A stretch of DNA of 64,000 nucleotides, taken from Sporolituus thermophilus DSM 23256. GTDB taxonomy: Bacteria > Bacillota > Negativicutes > Sporomusales > Thermosinaceae. Made by a program: the position numbers and the translations under genes. Shown here one piece after another: positions 1 through 8,157 of this stretch. Position 1 is the stretch's first letter; every line of letters begins with the position of its first letter. The stretch lies in assembly GCF_900102435.1 (NCBI RefSeq), contig NZ_FNBU01000003.1, positions 124,001 through 188,000 of the forward strand, given 5' to 3'. The notes under the pieces are model-generated. The model saw only the letters and a list, made by a program, of their open reading frames with translations. It did not search any database and was not told the DNA's origin.

Positions 1-55
1 AGTCTTACGCATAGGCTGAGCGGTGTATACAGTATATTGTCGCCCGTTGCCGGCG

Positions 56-85
56 TTGACATGCCGATGGCCGGTTTAGTACAAT
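56..85 (+). promoter_or_regulatory. sigma-A-type promoter for the NSS symporter
   Basis: A TTGACA hexamer at 56-61 is separated by 18 bp from TACAAT at 80-85. Transcription would begin near 92, leaving a short leader with the ribosome binding site AGGAAAAGGGG before the ATG at 115. This argues against the upstream in-frame ATG at 37, which would lie before the transcript start. Confidence 0.65.
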
Positions 86-114
86 TTACCCACATTAGGA
101 AAAGGGGTAGTGAC

Positions 115-1497
115 ATGCAAACAGTGCAAGGACAGACAAAATTGAGGCGCGACGGCTTTTCCTCCGGCCTGGCCGTGTTTTTCGCCACGCTGGGTTCGGC
201 CGTCGGACTCGGTAACATCTGGAAGTTTCCTTATTTGACCGGGCAATATGGCGGCGGCGCTTTTCTCCTGGTTTACCTGGTATGTATTCTTCTGGTCGGT
301 CTGCCCATCATGCTGGGCGAGTTTTATATCGGCCGTAAGGCTCGCCGCAACGCGGTGGGCGCCTTTGCAAAGCTGGCGCCGCAAACGGCGTGGAAACATA
401 CCGGAACCTTAGCCGTGCTGGCGGTGTACCTCATCATGTTTTTCTACAGCTGTGTGGCCGGGTGGGTGTATTTTTACCTCTTCAAGGCGCTCAGCGGCGA
501 CTTCGCCCAGATTACGCTCGAGACGGCCAAAGCGCAGTTCGGCAATGTCGTCATCGGTCCGTGGTCGCCCATAATCTGGCAGGTCATCGTCATGGCCGTT
601 GTCTCCGCCATCCTGATGCTGGGTGTGCAGAAGGGCATTGAAAAGATTACGAAAACACTAATGCCGCTCTTATTTATCCTCATTTTGATTTGTGATATCC
701 GTGCGCTGACTTTACCCGGCGCAGCCGAGGGCCTCAATTTCCTCTTTCAGGTCGATTTCAGCAAACTGACGCCGACCGTTATCCTTACCGCGCTGGGGCT
801 GGCCTTTTTTAAGCTATCGCTCGGCATGGGAGTTATGATTACCTACAGCAGCTATTTTACGGCTGATACCAACTTTTTTGGCACCGCTACGAAAGTAGCT
901 CTTTCCGATACGTTGGTTTCTATGTTGGCCGGTATCGCCATTTTCCCCACCGTGTTTTCCTTTGGCATGGAACCGGGTGCCGGGCCGGGACTGCTCTTCA
1001 TGACCATTCCGCTGGTATTTTCCAAGATGCCCTTCGGCAATACATTGCTCGTAGCATTCTTTTTCCTGACCTCAATCGCCGCGACGACAGCCATGCTGTC
1101 GCTGGTCGAGGTGCTGGTGGCATATCTCGCCGAGGAGCACGGCCTATCGCGGCGTATATCGGTACTGGTAAACGCGGTCATCATCGTGGCCTTTGGCGCC
1201 TTAGCCGCCTTGTCGGTAGACAAAGCCAGCCTGCTCGGCCATATCACGATTTTCGACAAAGGGTTCTTTGACCTCTTTGACTATATTTCTTCCAATATCC
1301 TGCTGCCGGTAGGCGGCCTGCTGGTTGCGCTGTTTGTCGGTTATGCCGCCGACCGGGAAGATGTAAGGCGGGAACTGACCAACCGCGGCGCCGTCCGGCT
1401 GGCCGGGATGGTCGACCTCTTCTTCTTTGTTATCCGCTATGTAACCCCGGCGGCGCTGATAGTGGTCTTTTTGAACTCGGTCGGGGTAATCGGGTAA
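115..1497 (+). CDS. sodium-dependent transporter, neurotransmitter:sodium symporter (NSS) family
   Basis: This 460-residue polytopic membrane protein belongs to the NSS (SNF, LeuT-type) family, which couples sodium entry to uptake of amino acids or similar small molecules. The TM1 signature GSAVGLGNIWKFPYL lies near residues 27-41, with the unwound sodium/substrate-binding glycine region intact. About eleven hydrophobic segments follow, which is the usual bacterial layout. I chose the ATG at 115 because it has a ribosome binding site and the promoter at 56-85 excludes the earlier ATG at 37. The substrate cannot be read from sequence. The gene stands alone and no terminator is obvious behind it. 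Confidence 0.9.
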   Translation: MQTVQGQTKLRRDGFSSGLAVFFATLGSAVGLGNIWKFPYLTGQYGGGAFLLVYLVCILLVGLPIMLGEFYIGRKARRNAVGAFAKLAPQTAWKHTGTLAVLAVYLIMFFYSCVAGWVYFYLFKALSGDFAQITLETAKAQFGNVVIGPWSPIIWQVIVMAVVSAILMLGVQKGIEKITKTLMPLLFILILICDIRALTLPGAAEGLNFLFQVDFSKLTPTVILTALGLAFFKLSLGMGVMITYSSYFTADTNFFGTATKVALSDTLVSMLAGIAIFPTVFSFGMEPGAGPGLLFMTIPLVFSKMPFGNTLLVAFFFLTSIAATTAMLSLVEVLVAYLAEEHGLSRRISVLVNAVIIVAFGALAALSVDKASLLGHITIFDKGFFDLFDYISSNILLPVGGLLVALFVGYAADREDVRRELTNRGAVRLAGMVDLFFFVIRYVTPAALIVVFLNSVGVIG

Positions 1498-1654
1498 AGA
1501 TTTTGCACGGGTGTAACCATAAGCAAGCGTGCTGACCTTGCTTTTTGCCCGGCAGAATGTGGTAAAATAAGGGTGAAGTGATGCAAGCCCGCTACGCCGG
1601 CTGGCGCCGGCCGGGCATGCTATAATCACCGGTGAGAAGAAAGGAGAAGAGGCT

Positions 1655-2293
1655 ATGGACAAACTGGACTTTATTTATAAGCGTCGCAGTGTGCGCAATT
1701 TTCTGGACGCCGACGTTCCTGCCGATGATCTGCGGGAAATTCTTAAAGCTGCCGTCTATGCCCCATCGGGGAAAAATATGCAGAACTGGCATTTTGTCGT
1801 AGTAAAAAATAAGGCAAAAATCGCGGAAATGGCCCAGATCGTCGAGCGGAAAAACGCCGAGCTGGCCGAGCTCTTGCCCAGTGAGGAAAAGCGCAAGGCG
1901 TTCCGCGGCATGGTGGCATACCATACCGTCTTCAAAAAGGCGCCTGTGGTCATCCTTGTCTATGCCGGGCCCTATCCCACTTTGGCTACTGACCTGGCCG
2001 AGGCCAAGGCGGCGCCGCTGGATCTCATCCATGCTTTAGCCCGTCCCAATCCCGGCGTCCAAAACATTGCCGCCGCCATGGAAAACCTGCTGCTGGCCGC
2101 TGCGAATTTAGGCTACGGCACCTGCTGGATGACGGGGCCGACCTATGCCGCCGAGGAAATTTCCAAGCTTGTCGGTTTTGCCAAGCCCGGCTACTATCTG
2201 GCAGCCTTGACGCCGCTCGGCGTTCCGGCCGATAACAACGGGACCAACCCGCCACGCAAACCGCTTGATGAAGTTGTAACATTTGTTGATTAA
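1655..2293 (+). CDS. nitroreductase family protein
   Basis: This 212-residue flavoprotein of the nitroreductase superfamily would bind FMN and reduce substrates with NAD(P)H. The N-terminal RRSVRNF motif (residues 10-16) and the APSGKNMQNWHF segment near 38-49 are the typical FMN phosphate and ring contacts. The central 'GVQNIAAAMENLLLAAANLGYGTCWM' region, around residues 132-160, matches the conserved dimer core of the family. A ribosome binding site AAGGAGAAGAGG precedes the ATG. A possible extended -10 box (TGGTAAAAT) lies at 1560-1568. The physiological substrate is unknown, and the gene appears monocistronic. Confidence 0.88.
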   Translation: MDKLDFIYKRRSVRNFLDADVPADDLREILKAAVYAPSGKNMQNWHFVVVKNKAKIAEMAQIVERKNAELAELLPSEEKRKAFRGMVAYHTVFKKAPVVILVYAGPYPTLATDLAEAKAAPLDLIHALARPNPGVQNIAAAMENLLLAAANLGYGTCWMTGPTYAAEEISKLVGFAKPGYYLAALTPLGVPADNNGTNPPRKPLDEVVTFVD

Positions 2294-2296
2294 ATA

Positions 2297-2329
2297 GTGA
2301 AGGCACAGAGCGGCGCTCTGTGCCTTCAC
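2297..2329. terminator. perfect hairpin after nitroreductase gene
   Basis: GTGAAGGCACAGAGC and its exact complement are separated by a 3-nt loop, immediately after the nitroreductase stop codon. Position and stability fit a transcript end, but no U-run follows, so it may instead be an RNA-stabilising or factor-dependent element. Confidence 0.5.
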
Positions 2330-2557
2330 CGTCTAAAAGGCTTGAAAACCGGCTTTTTTTGGCCCCACAGATCGGGCAGACGGCGGGAGCTTTCAATTTC
2401 CAATTTTGGGCACTACCTTCACAGTATAGCCGCTTTGCCGGTGGTTGTATTGCTCGCAAAATGCTTTTGCCGGCTTTTGTATAAAAAGATAATAGCCGGG
2501 CAAACTAGTAATGATTGCCAATGGCCTTGACGCCAGCGGTATTTTTATTTAGTATTA

Positions 2558-2575
2558 AATAAGAACATTCTTATT
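2558..2575. promoter_or_regulatory. palindromic operator candidate (Fur/Zur-like)
   Basis: AATAAGAA-CA-TTCTTATT is a perfect 8-bp inverted repeat about 32 bp before the start of the metal-binding lipoprotein gene. Metal-uptake lipoproteins are commonly repressed by Fur-family regulators that bind AT-rich palindromes of this size. The assignment to Zur, Fur or MntR is inference. Confidence 0.45.
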
Positions 2576-2606
2576 AAGACAAAAGACTGAATCGAGGAGA
2601 AGAATT

Positions 2607-3554
2607 ATGCGCAAGATTGTCCATGTTTTGCTTGCTTTGGTACTGGCAGCGGCCATAATTGCGGCCGGGGGGTGCGGCGGCCAGGCCAAAACCGAACAGG
2701 CCAGCGGCGTTCCCAAAGTTAAAGTGGTCGCAACCGTCTACCCCGTTTACGAGTTTACCCGCCAGGTAGGTGGCGATAAAGTGGAGGTGGCGCTCTTGGT
2801 TCCGCCCGGCGCCGAACCGCACGACTGGGAGCCTAAAGCCAAGGATGTGGCGCTGATCAAGGGCGCCAAACTGCTGCTTTATCACGGCGCCGGCCTGGAG
2901 CCGGCGGCTAAGCTGCAGTCCAAGGAGATACTTGGCGATGTGCCGGCCGTGGCCGTCAGTAAAGGCGTACCTTTGTTGACAGAGCATGACCAAGACGCCC
3001 ATGCCAAGACCGGCCATGCCCATAGCCACGGCGGCGACCCCCATGTTTGGCTTGACCCCGTCTTGGCCCAACAGGAGGTGGACAATATCGTCCAGGCCCT
3101 GGCGAATATTGATCCGGCCAATGCCGACTATTACCGCCAAAACGGTGCCCGTTTTAAGGGCGAACTTAGCAAGTTGGACGAGGAGTACCGTCAGGTTTTG
3201 GCGAAACTGCCGGGCCGCGATATTGTCACTAGCCATGCCGCCTTTGGCTATCTTGCCAAGCGCTACGGACTGCGGGAAATAGCGATTATGGGACTAGCGC
3301 CCGACACCGAACCGACGCCGGACCGCATGGCCTCCATTGTGCGCTTTTGCCGCGAAAACAAAGTAAAGTACATTTTCTTTGAAACGGTCGTCAGCCCGAA
3401 ACTGGCCGAGACAATTGCCCGGGAAACAGGGGCAGGGCTGCTCATACTTAACCCGCTCGAATCGCTGACCGAGGAAGAGCTAAAGCAGGGTAAAAATTAT
3501 CTTTCGGTTATGCGCGACAACTTGGCCAATTTGCAGAAAGCCTTGGCCCAATAA
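2607..3554 (+). CDS. znuA: zinc/manganese ABC transporter substrate-binding lipoprotein
   Basis: This 315-residue cluster A-I solute-binding lipoprotein would capture Zn(II) or Mn(II) outside the membrane. The signal peptide ends in a lipobox (IAAGGC, Cys near residue 23). The mature protein begins with the family pattern VKVVATVYPVYEFTRQVGG. A histidine/aspartate-rich loop (HDQDAHAKTGHAHSHGG, about residues 127-143) followed by DPHVWLDP is characteristic of zinc-binding members. Metal ligand histidines are expected at PHDW, PHVW and SHAAFGY. No ABC ATPase or permease gene is adjacent, so this is an orphan binding protein that may serve a distant transporter. The start is supported by a GAGGAGAAG ribosome binding site. 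Confidence 0.88.
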   Translation: MRKIVHVLLALVLAAAIIAAGGCGGQAKTEQASGVPKVKVVATVYPVYEFTRQVGGDKVEVALLVPPGAEPHDWEPKAKDVALIKGAKLLLYHGAGLEPAAKLQSKEILGDVPAVAVSKGVPLLTEHDQDAHAKTGHAHSHGGDPHVWLDPVLAQQEVDNIVQALANIDPANADYYRQNGARFKGELSKLDEEYRQVLAKLPGRDIVTSHAAFGYLAKRYGLREIAIMGLAPDTEPTPDRMASIVRFCRENKVKYIFFETVVSPKLAETIARETGAGLLILNPLESLTEEELKQGKNYLSVMRDNLANLQKALAQ

Positions 3555-4018
3555 GGCGAAAGGAAAGGGACTACTACCGGCATGCGCTGCAGCGGGCGGC
3601 GGCACCGATTTATCGGCATGAATATCTCCGTGGTTCCAATGTTTTTATAATTTTTATGATGATCGTCATGTCATGAATATCTCCGCGTTGAATAAATAAA
3701 CCGGCATCACCACAAGCGATGAAAAGTAAGTTTTTGAACTAATCGCGCGCGACAACTGTCGCGCGCATAGCCCTTTGCGTTCTTCGCGGCCTTTGCGGTT
3801 TTACGCTTTTCGGAGTAGGACACAGAGCGCGTGATATCCATCACACAAACGAATAATGTTAATAAATGCCTCCGCGTCCTCTGTGGTTCCAATGTTCACC
3901 GTGTGAAATTACCTGTTTTTGAAAAAGCAGGGTTTCGCCCCGGCAGCGGCGAAAGTTGGCGGAGACGAGGTGTGGCTGGCAGAAAGGCGGGGCAACTTAA
4001 AAAGAAAGGAGTATAAAG
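3555..4018. other. 464-bp intergenic region made largely of hairpin repeats
   Basis: No gene is supported here. Most of the stretch is composite repeat copy A (3601-3890). The remaining bases lead into the ribosome binding site (AAAGAAAGGAG) of the threonine synthase-like gene. Confidence 0.75.
3601..3890. repeat. modular hairpin repeat, copy A
   Basis: This is a composite of four repeat modules. Module III lies at 3601-3637, with a CCGAT-AA-ATCGG core and the arm ATCTCCGTGGTTCC. Module IV is at 3656-3689. Module II is at 3745-3815, with GCGCGCGACA-AC-TGTCGCGCGC followed by a TTGCG/TTCGCGG tail. Module I is at 3818-3890, with the hairpin GTGAT-ATCC-ATCAC and the right arm CCTCCGCGTCCTCTGTGGTT. 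The same modules recur near 7.2, 8.2 and 18.6 kb. No coding function is evident. Confidence 0.85.
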
Positions 4019-5008
4019 ATGGAATTTTTGTGCGCTAAGTGCCAAAAGACTTACCCAATCGGCGGCCTTCAGTATAAGTGCGAGTGCGGCGGTCTATTTT
4101 CCCTGAAAAAAGCGCCGGGGGAACGCGTGCCAATCACCGTGTCGCTAGGCGAAACAGTAACTCCCATCATCAAGCGCCGTTTCGGCGGGGTCGAAGTTAA
4201 TCTGAAATTAGACTACTTTATGCCTACCGGCTCATTCAAGGACCGCGGCGCCTTCATCCTCATCAACGCCATTAAGGCGGCCGGCATCACCGAAGTCGTC
4301 GAAGACTCTTCCGGCAATGCCGGCGCGTCCATTGCCGGCTATTCTGCCGCCGCCGGCATCAAGTGCAACATTTACATCCCGGAAAGTACTTCGCCGGGCA
4401 AAATTAAACAGCTCAGCGCCTACAAAGCCAACGTGGTGAAGGTGCCGGGCTCGCGCGACGACACGGCCCGCGCTATCCTGGAAGCCGCCAAAGCTACCTA
4501 TTATGCTTCCCATGTCTATAATCCTTTGTTTTTCGAGGGGACAAAGTCAATCGCCTACGAAATCTACGAGCAGGTAGGGATACCTGACTATGTCGTCTCG
4601 CCGGTTGGCAACGGCACGATGCTGCTGGGACTTTATCTCGGCTTTAAGGAGCTTGGCAAGCTGCCGCGTCTGCTCGCCGTCCAGAGCGCCAACTGCGCGC
4701 CCGTTTACCGGAAGTTTCACGGTCTGGCGCCGGCGCCGGCCGGCAGCACGGTTGCCGAGGGCATTGCCGTCCCCACGCCCATGCGTATGGACGAAATTCT
4801 CGCCGCGATCCGGGAAACGGACGGTGATATCATAACCGTCACCGACGACGAAGTTGCCGCTGCCCACGAACAATTGGGCGCCATGGGGATTTATGCGGAA
4901 GCGACGGCCAGCGCGGTGGTGGCCGGCGTGCAGCGGTATTTTAAGCCGGAAGAAGCGGACGGCTTGAACATCGTCGTACCGCTGACCGGGACGGGACTGA
5001 AAAAGTAA
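4019..5008 (+). CDS. thrC: threonine synthase-like PLP enzyme
   Basis: This 329-residue fold-type II pyridoxal-phosphate enzyme most resembles threonine synthase, which converts O-phosphohomoserine to threonine. An N-terminal zinc-ribbon-like segment (CAKC near residue 5, CECGG near 21) is typical of one threonine synthase branch. The PLP lysine lies in PTGSFKDRGA (about residues 70-79). The phosphate-binding loop SSGNAGAS follows near 98, and the C-terminus ends PLTGTGLKK as in the family. Related enzymes such as cysteate synthase cannot be excluded. Its TAA overlaps the ATG of gluQ by one base (TAATG), so the two are translationally coupled. Confidence 0.8.
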   Translation: MEFLCAKCQKTYPIGGLQYKCECGGLFSLKKAPGERVPITVSLGETVTPIIKRRFGGVEVNLKLDYFMPTGSFKDRGAFILINAIKAAGITEVVEDSSGNAGASIAGYSAAAGIKCNIYIPESTSPGKIKQLSAYKANVVKVPGSRDDTARAILEAAKATYYASHVYNPLFFEGTKSIAYEIYEQVGIPDYVVSPVGNGTMLLGLYLGFKELGKLPRLLAVQSANCAPVYRKFHGLAPAPAGSTVAEGIAVPTPMRMDEILAAIRETDGDIITVTDDEVAAAHEQLGAMGIYAEATASAVVAGVQRYFKPEEADGLNIVVPLTGTGLKK

Positions 5009-5982
5009 TGAGCAAGGTGCGTGGACGGTTTGCCCCCAGCCCGACCGGCGAAATGCATTTGGGCAACGCCTGGACGGCTCTCTTAGCATGGCTGCAGGTG
5101 CGTCGGCGGGGCGGCGTGATGGTGCTGCGGATCGAAGACCTTGATCCTGACCGGTCCCGGCCAATCTTTACGGCGAAGCTCTTAGACGATATGCGCTGGC
5201 TGGGCCTCGACTGGGATGAAGGGCCGGACGTGGGTGGTCCCTTTGGACCCTACCGGCAAGATGAGCGGCGGGACCGCTATGAAGCGGCTGTTGCCAAACT
5301 TACCGCCGCCGGGCTGGTTTATCCCTGCTACTGCAGCCGGGCGGAACTCCACTCCGCCGCCAGCGCCCCTCATGCCGGCGAGCGCGAATTTGTTTATCCC
5401 GGCACCTGCCGGAAGCTTGGCAGCGTTCAGGCCGAGAAAGTTCGCCAGGCCGGCCGGCGTCCCGCGCTGCGCCTGCGCGTGCCGGACATAAATATTTCTT
5501 TTATTGACGGTGTTCATGGAACGGTTACGCAGAATTTGGCGGCCGCCTGCGGCGATTTTATCATTCGCCGCTCGGACGGGGTCCATGCCTATCAACTGGC
5601 GGTGGTAGTGGATGATGGGGCCATGGGCATCACCCATGTATTGCGTGGCGACGACCTATTGGCCTCCACTCCCCGGCAGCTCTTGCTTTACCGCCTGCTG
5701 GGCCTTACTGCGCCGTTTTTCACCCATGTGCCGCTGTTGTGTGGGATGGACGGCCACCGCTTGTCCAAACGGCAAAAGGATTTGTCACTGGCGGCGCTCA
5801 GGGCGCGCGGCGTAAGCCCCCGCGCCATCGTCGGCTATTTGGCGTGGAAGGCCTGTCTTTTGCCTGAGTACCGGCCGGCGGCGCCGGCCGAATTGATTGC
5901 CGCTTTTGATGAAAAGGTTTTGCCGGCCGGGCCGATTGCCGTTCCCGATGATTTAGCCGATTTTCTCCACAAGGGTGAGTAG
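5008..5982 (+). CDS. gluQ: glutamyl-Q tRNA(Asp) synthetase
   Basis: At 324 residues this is a truncated GluRS-like enzyme lacking the anticodon-binding domain. The family attaches glutamate to queuosine in tRNA(Asp). The N-terminus RFAPSPTGEMHLGNAWTALL contains the HIGH-type motif (HLGN). The C-terminal KMSKS-type motif appears as LSKRQKDLSL near residue 253. A zinc-site pattern CYC followed later by a YPGTC segment (residues 108-132) is typical. It overlaps the upstream threonine synthase-like gene by one base. A strong terminator at 6069-6114 ends the two-gene operon. The short length makes a canonical discriminating GltX unlikely. Confidence 0.88.
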   Translation: MSKVRGRFAPSPTGEMHLGNAWTALLAWLQVRRRGGVMVLRIEDLDPDRSRPIFTAKLLDDMRWLGLDWDEGPDVGGPFGPYRQDERRDRYEAAVAKLTAAGLVYPCYCSRAELHSAASAPHAGEREFVYPGTCRKLGSVQAEKVRQAGRRPALRLRVPDINISFIDGVHGTVTQNLAAACGDFIIRRSDGVHAYQLAVVVDDGAMGITHVLRGDDLLASTPRQLLLYRLLGLTAPFFTHVPLLCGMDGHRLSKRQKDLSLAALRARGVSPRAIVGYLAWKACLLPEYRPAAPAELIAAFDEKVLPAGPIAVPDDLADFLHKGE

Positions 5983-6068
5983 GCTGATTATTAATTATCG
6001 GCGTTCAGCCAATCCTGACATTTTGGGCAGATGTATGGTGATTCGGCCAAACAAGAGCCGATCAGTGT

Positions 6069-6114
6069 CCAAGAGTCACCGCGACTTGTAAAGTCGCGGT
6101 GACTCTTGGTTTTT
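6069..6114 (+). terminator. rho-independent terminator after gluQ
   Basis: A perfect 19-bp stem (CCAAGAGTCACCGCGACTT and its complement) with a GTA loop is followed by five T residues at 6110-6114. Confidence 0.9.
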
Positions 6115-6251
6115 GCGGCAATGGTGCGCTCAGAAGCAGGCGGCGCTACCTGGCACAAGAGTCTTTTTGGCCCAAAGTATGACCTGCATCACATGCAAAG
6201 CCGGGAAAAGCGGGTATCATAGAAGCAAAAGCAACATTAGGAGGGGTATCC

Positions 6252-6920
6252 ATGAGCGCTTTTTTAGGCTGGATTCATTATTGGCTCTACAAGAAAATCC
6301 GCCTTGTCGTGGAGCGGGAGCAGCTTCTCTATGAGAAGGCGGAAGAACTATGCGGCCCTATGGCCGAGGAAATCCGGGCAACGGTATGGGAAAGTTACGG
6401 TGAGCCGCTGCCGGATGTGGATTTGGCTGAAGTTATTGACCACACCAATATTCACGGCTGGCTGCAGCGCCAGATTACTCTCGCGGAAACCCGCGAAGCG
6501 GCTGTTGTCAAAGGAATGGTCGACCACTGCGGCGATGCGGGACTTAACGCGGCCGCCGAAGTGTTCGCCACCCATGGCAAGCAGTGCGGGCACGCTGCCC
6601 AGGTAAGCGGGCAGTATGACTTGACCGGCGCGGACGGCATCTACCGGGCTCTTAACGACTACTTCCTCAACGGCATGCCCTGTGACCAGGCCGACATGCT
6701 GGTCGTCAACACGCCGGAGCAAGTGGCGTGGGAAAATACCGTCTGTCTGAAAGGCCGTAATTGGAACGCCGCGAACATTGACGCCGCCGTTATGCGCAGC
6801 CTTTATCAGCAATGGCTGGCCGGCTTTGTTCAGGCCGCCAACCCGGCGTTTTACTTTGAGCAAACGGTGGTGGACAAAAACGGCGTCCCTGCCGTCCGCA
6901 ACGAAATCCGCCGGAAATGA
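6252..6920 (+). CDS. conserved hypothetical protein, 222 aa
   Basis: I do not recognise a family with confidence. The 222-residue protein is soluble, with a short hydrophobic N-terminal stretch (FLGWIHYWLYKKIRLVV), a predicted helical acidic middle part and four cysteines spread through residues 36-170. The start is supported by the strong ribosome binding site AGGAGGGG at 6240-6247. A hairpin ending in TTTT lies directly behind the stop. The layout, with Cys-Gly-His near residue 115 and a C-terminal FYFEQTVVDKNGVPAV strand region, resembles small ligand-binding or hydrolase-like proteins, but no function can be assigned. Confidence 0.8.
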   Translation: MSAFLGWIHYWLYKKIRLVVEREQLLYEKAEELCGPMAEEIRATVWESYGEPLPDVDLAEVIDHTNIHGWLQRQITLAETREAAVVKGMVDHCGDAGLNAAAEVFATHGKQCGHAAQVSGQYDLTGADGIYRALNDYFLNGMPCDQADMLVVNTPEQVAWENTVCLKGRNWNAANIDAAVMRSLYQQWLAGFVQAANPAFYFEQTVVDKNGVPAVRNEIRRK

Positions 6921-6925
6921 TAACG

Positions 6926-6959
6926 TCCCCTGCGCCGGTTTGCGGCAGCGGGGGATTTT
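6926..6959 (+). terminator. probable terminator after the 222-aa gene
   Basis: TCCCCTGC pairs with GCGGGGA (one wobble) around an inner GCCG/CGGC helix with one mismatch, followed by TTTT at 6956-6959. Confidence 0.6.
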
Positions 6960-7027
6960 GCTTAATCCCTTTAAAGCGCGCATAGACGGGGGTGAACGGG
7001 CCACACTATCACCGAGGAGGTGAAGCT

Positions 7028-7159
7028 GTGGCCGAAGATAAAACTTTAAGCAGCGTCAGTAAAGGGACGGAAAACTGCTGCGGCCAGTACGACAGCAGCA
7101 TCAATGACAGCGACCTCTGCGTACAATGCGGTTTTAAATGCATCCAGGGGTGCGTGTGA
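7028..7159 (+). CDS. 43-aa cysteine-rich peptide
   Basis: A GTG-initiated 43-codon ORF sits 8 nt behind a textbook ribosome binding site (GAGGAGG at 7015-7021) and is followed at once by a terminator hairpin. Its first 16 residues (MAEDKTLSSVSKGTEN) are free of cysteine. The remaining part carries six cysteines in the order CC, C-x2-C, C and C, ending in GCV. This could be a small metal-binding or disulphide-stabilised protein, or the precursor of a modified peptide. It differs from the SCIFF pattern, and no radical SAM or other modification gene is nearby. The function is unknown. The signals around it make it a likely real gene. Confidence 0.7.
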   Translation: MAEDKTLSSVSKGTENCCGQYDSSINDSDLCVQCGFKCIQGCV

Positions 7160-7190
7160 AAGGCCGGAATTAAGCTCCGGCCTTTATTAT
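7159..7190 (+). terminator. terminator after the cysteine-rich peptide
   Basis: AAAGGCCGGA and TCCGGCCTTT form a 10-bp stem with a 7-nt loop. It starts at the last base of the stop codon and is followed by ATTATTTC. Confidence 0.75.
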
Positions 7191-7557
7191 TTCAGAAAGT
7201 ATAAGTTTTTTAACCGCAAAGATAATCGTGCCAATATATGGCGCCACAAATAATGAAAAATTATTTTTAACCTCGGAGAACACGCCAGGCGCGATATTCA
7301 TCGCGCGGAAAATTAAAGTAAAAAAATATTCCTCCGCGTCCTCTGTGGTTCCATTATATAATTCAAGCGCGACAACTGTCGCGCGCGTAGCCCTTCGTGT
7401 TCTTTGTGTACTTCGCGGTTTTGCCACTTTCTAGGGTAGTGCACACCAAGAACGCGAAGTTGCGCAAGGGATTATAGTGGTACCGCGAGGCGTGCATGAA
7501 GCGGGGCCGGCGGGGATACTTTATTTTTATCACCATAACCTAACGGGAGGCGCTTTT
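7160..7557. other. 398-bp intergenic region, mostly repeat copy B
   Basis: Apart from the terminator at the left edge, this stretch consists of repeat copy B (7211-7433) and the leader of the cytochrome b gene with its ribosome binding site GGGAGG. No gene is supported. Confidence 0.75.
7211..7433. repeat. modular hairpin repeat, copy B
   Basis: Module III (AACCGCAAAGATAATCGTGCC, with GCCA-ATATA-TGGC) is at 7211-7250. Module I is at 7269-7352, with the left arm AACCTCGGAGAACACG, the hairpin GCGCGAT-ATTC-ATCGCGC at 7289-7306 and the right arm CCTCCGCGTCCTCTGTGGTT. Module II is at 7367-7433, with GCGCGACA-AC-TGTCGCGC followed by the TTCGTGTTC/TTCGCGG tail. The order of modules differs from copy A. 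Confidence 0.85.
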
Positions 7558-8157
7558 ATGAAACTGCTTCTTCACCCGCTGCCGGTGCGCATCTTTCACT
7601 GGACGATGTTTGCCTGTGTCATTACACTGCTCTTTACCGGACTGTATCTTCATTATCCCTTTGACGCGGTGCGGCTGCCGGTCAGCATGGTGCGCAAGGT
7701 ACACCTTGTTTTCGGCTTTATTCTCACGATTAACCTGCTGGGGCAGATCTACTATTATCTTTATACCGGCAAGTACACCGAGGTGCTGCTCAGCCGCCAC
7801 GACCTTCCTCACCTGCGCAGTTTTTTTCGCTACTATCTTTTTATTACCGAGCATCATCCCAATTTCGGACGGTATAACCCCGGGCAAAAATTCATCTTTA
7901 CCGCCTGGGGACTAGCGGTGCTGGTCGGCGCCATAACCGGTACGGGACTGCTTTTTTCCGACCAATCCCAGTGGCTGCAGAAACTGCTCGGCGGCCTGCA
8001 CGTCATGCGGTTCATCCAGTTCTTCATCGCCATGTTTTTTGCCGCTACCATTCCGCTGCATTTGTACCTGGTCTTTACGGAAGAGCCGGCCAAACTGCAG
8101 GCGATGTTTACCGGCTATCTCAATAAGGAGCCAAAACTACCGCCACCACAGAGATAA
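7558..8157 (+). CDS. cytochrome b561-type membrane protein
   Basis: This 199-residue integral membrane protein has four hydrophobic segments and belongs to the prokaryotic cytochrome b561 group, which includes the heme b subunits of hydrogenase and formate dehydrogenase. Candidate heme ligands are the histidines in RIFHW (residue 13), RKVHLVFGF (about 51) and IPLHLYL near 168. It would pass electrons between the quinone pool and an extracytoplasmic partner, but no partner gene is adjacent. I chose the ATG at 7558 because it follows GGGAGGCGC, whereas the in-frame GTG at 7477 has no such site. The last four codons (from 8145) lie inside repeat copy C, so the C-terminus may have been altered by its insertion. 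Confidence 0.8.
   Translation: MKLLLHPLPVRIFHWTMFACVITLLFTGLYLHYPFDAVRLPVSMVRKVHLVFGFILTINLLGQIYYYLYTGKYTEVLLSRHDLPHLRSFFRYYLFITEHHPNFGRYNPGQKFIFTAWGLAVLVGAITGTGLLFSDQSQWLQKLLGGLHVMRFIQFFIAMFFAATIPLHLYLVFTEEPAKLQAMFTGYLNKEPKLPPPQR

Larger units (their letters stand above)
2294..2606. other. intergenic region with hairpin and operator
   Basis: These 313 bp hold no convincing gene. They contain a perfect 15-bp hairpin at 2297-2329, then a neutral stretch, and finally an AT-rich segment with a palindromic operator candidate at 2558-2575 just before the zinc-binding lipoprotein gene. Confidence 0.7.

Noticed and set aside
3707-3892. Open frames within repeat copy A
   Set aside because: The frames consist of repeat DNA with hairpins and change in every copy, so they are not conserved proteins.
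6348-7004. 218-codon minus-strand frame opposite the 222-aa hypothetical gene
   Set aside because: The plus-strand frame has a strong ribosome binding site and terminator, while the minus-strand frame has neither and is explained by GC-rich third positions.
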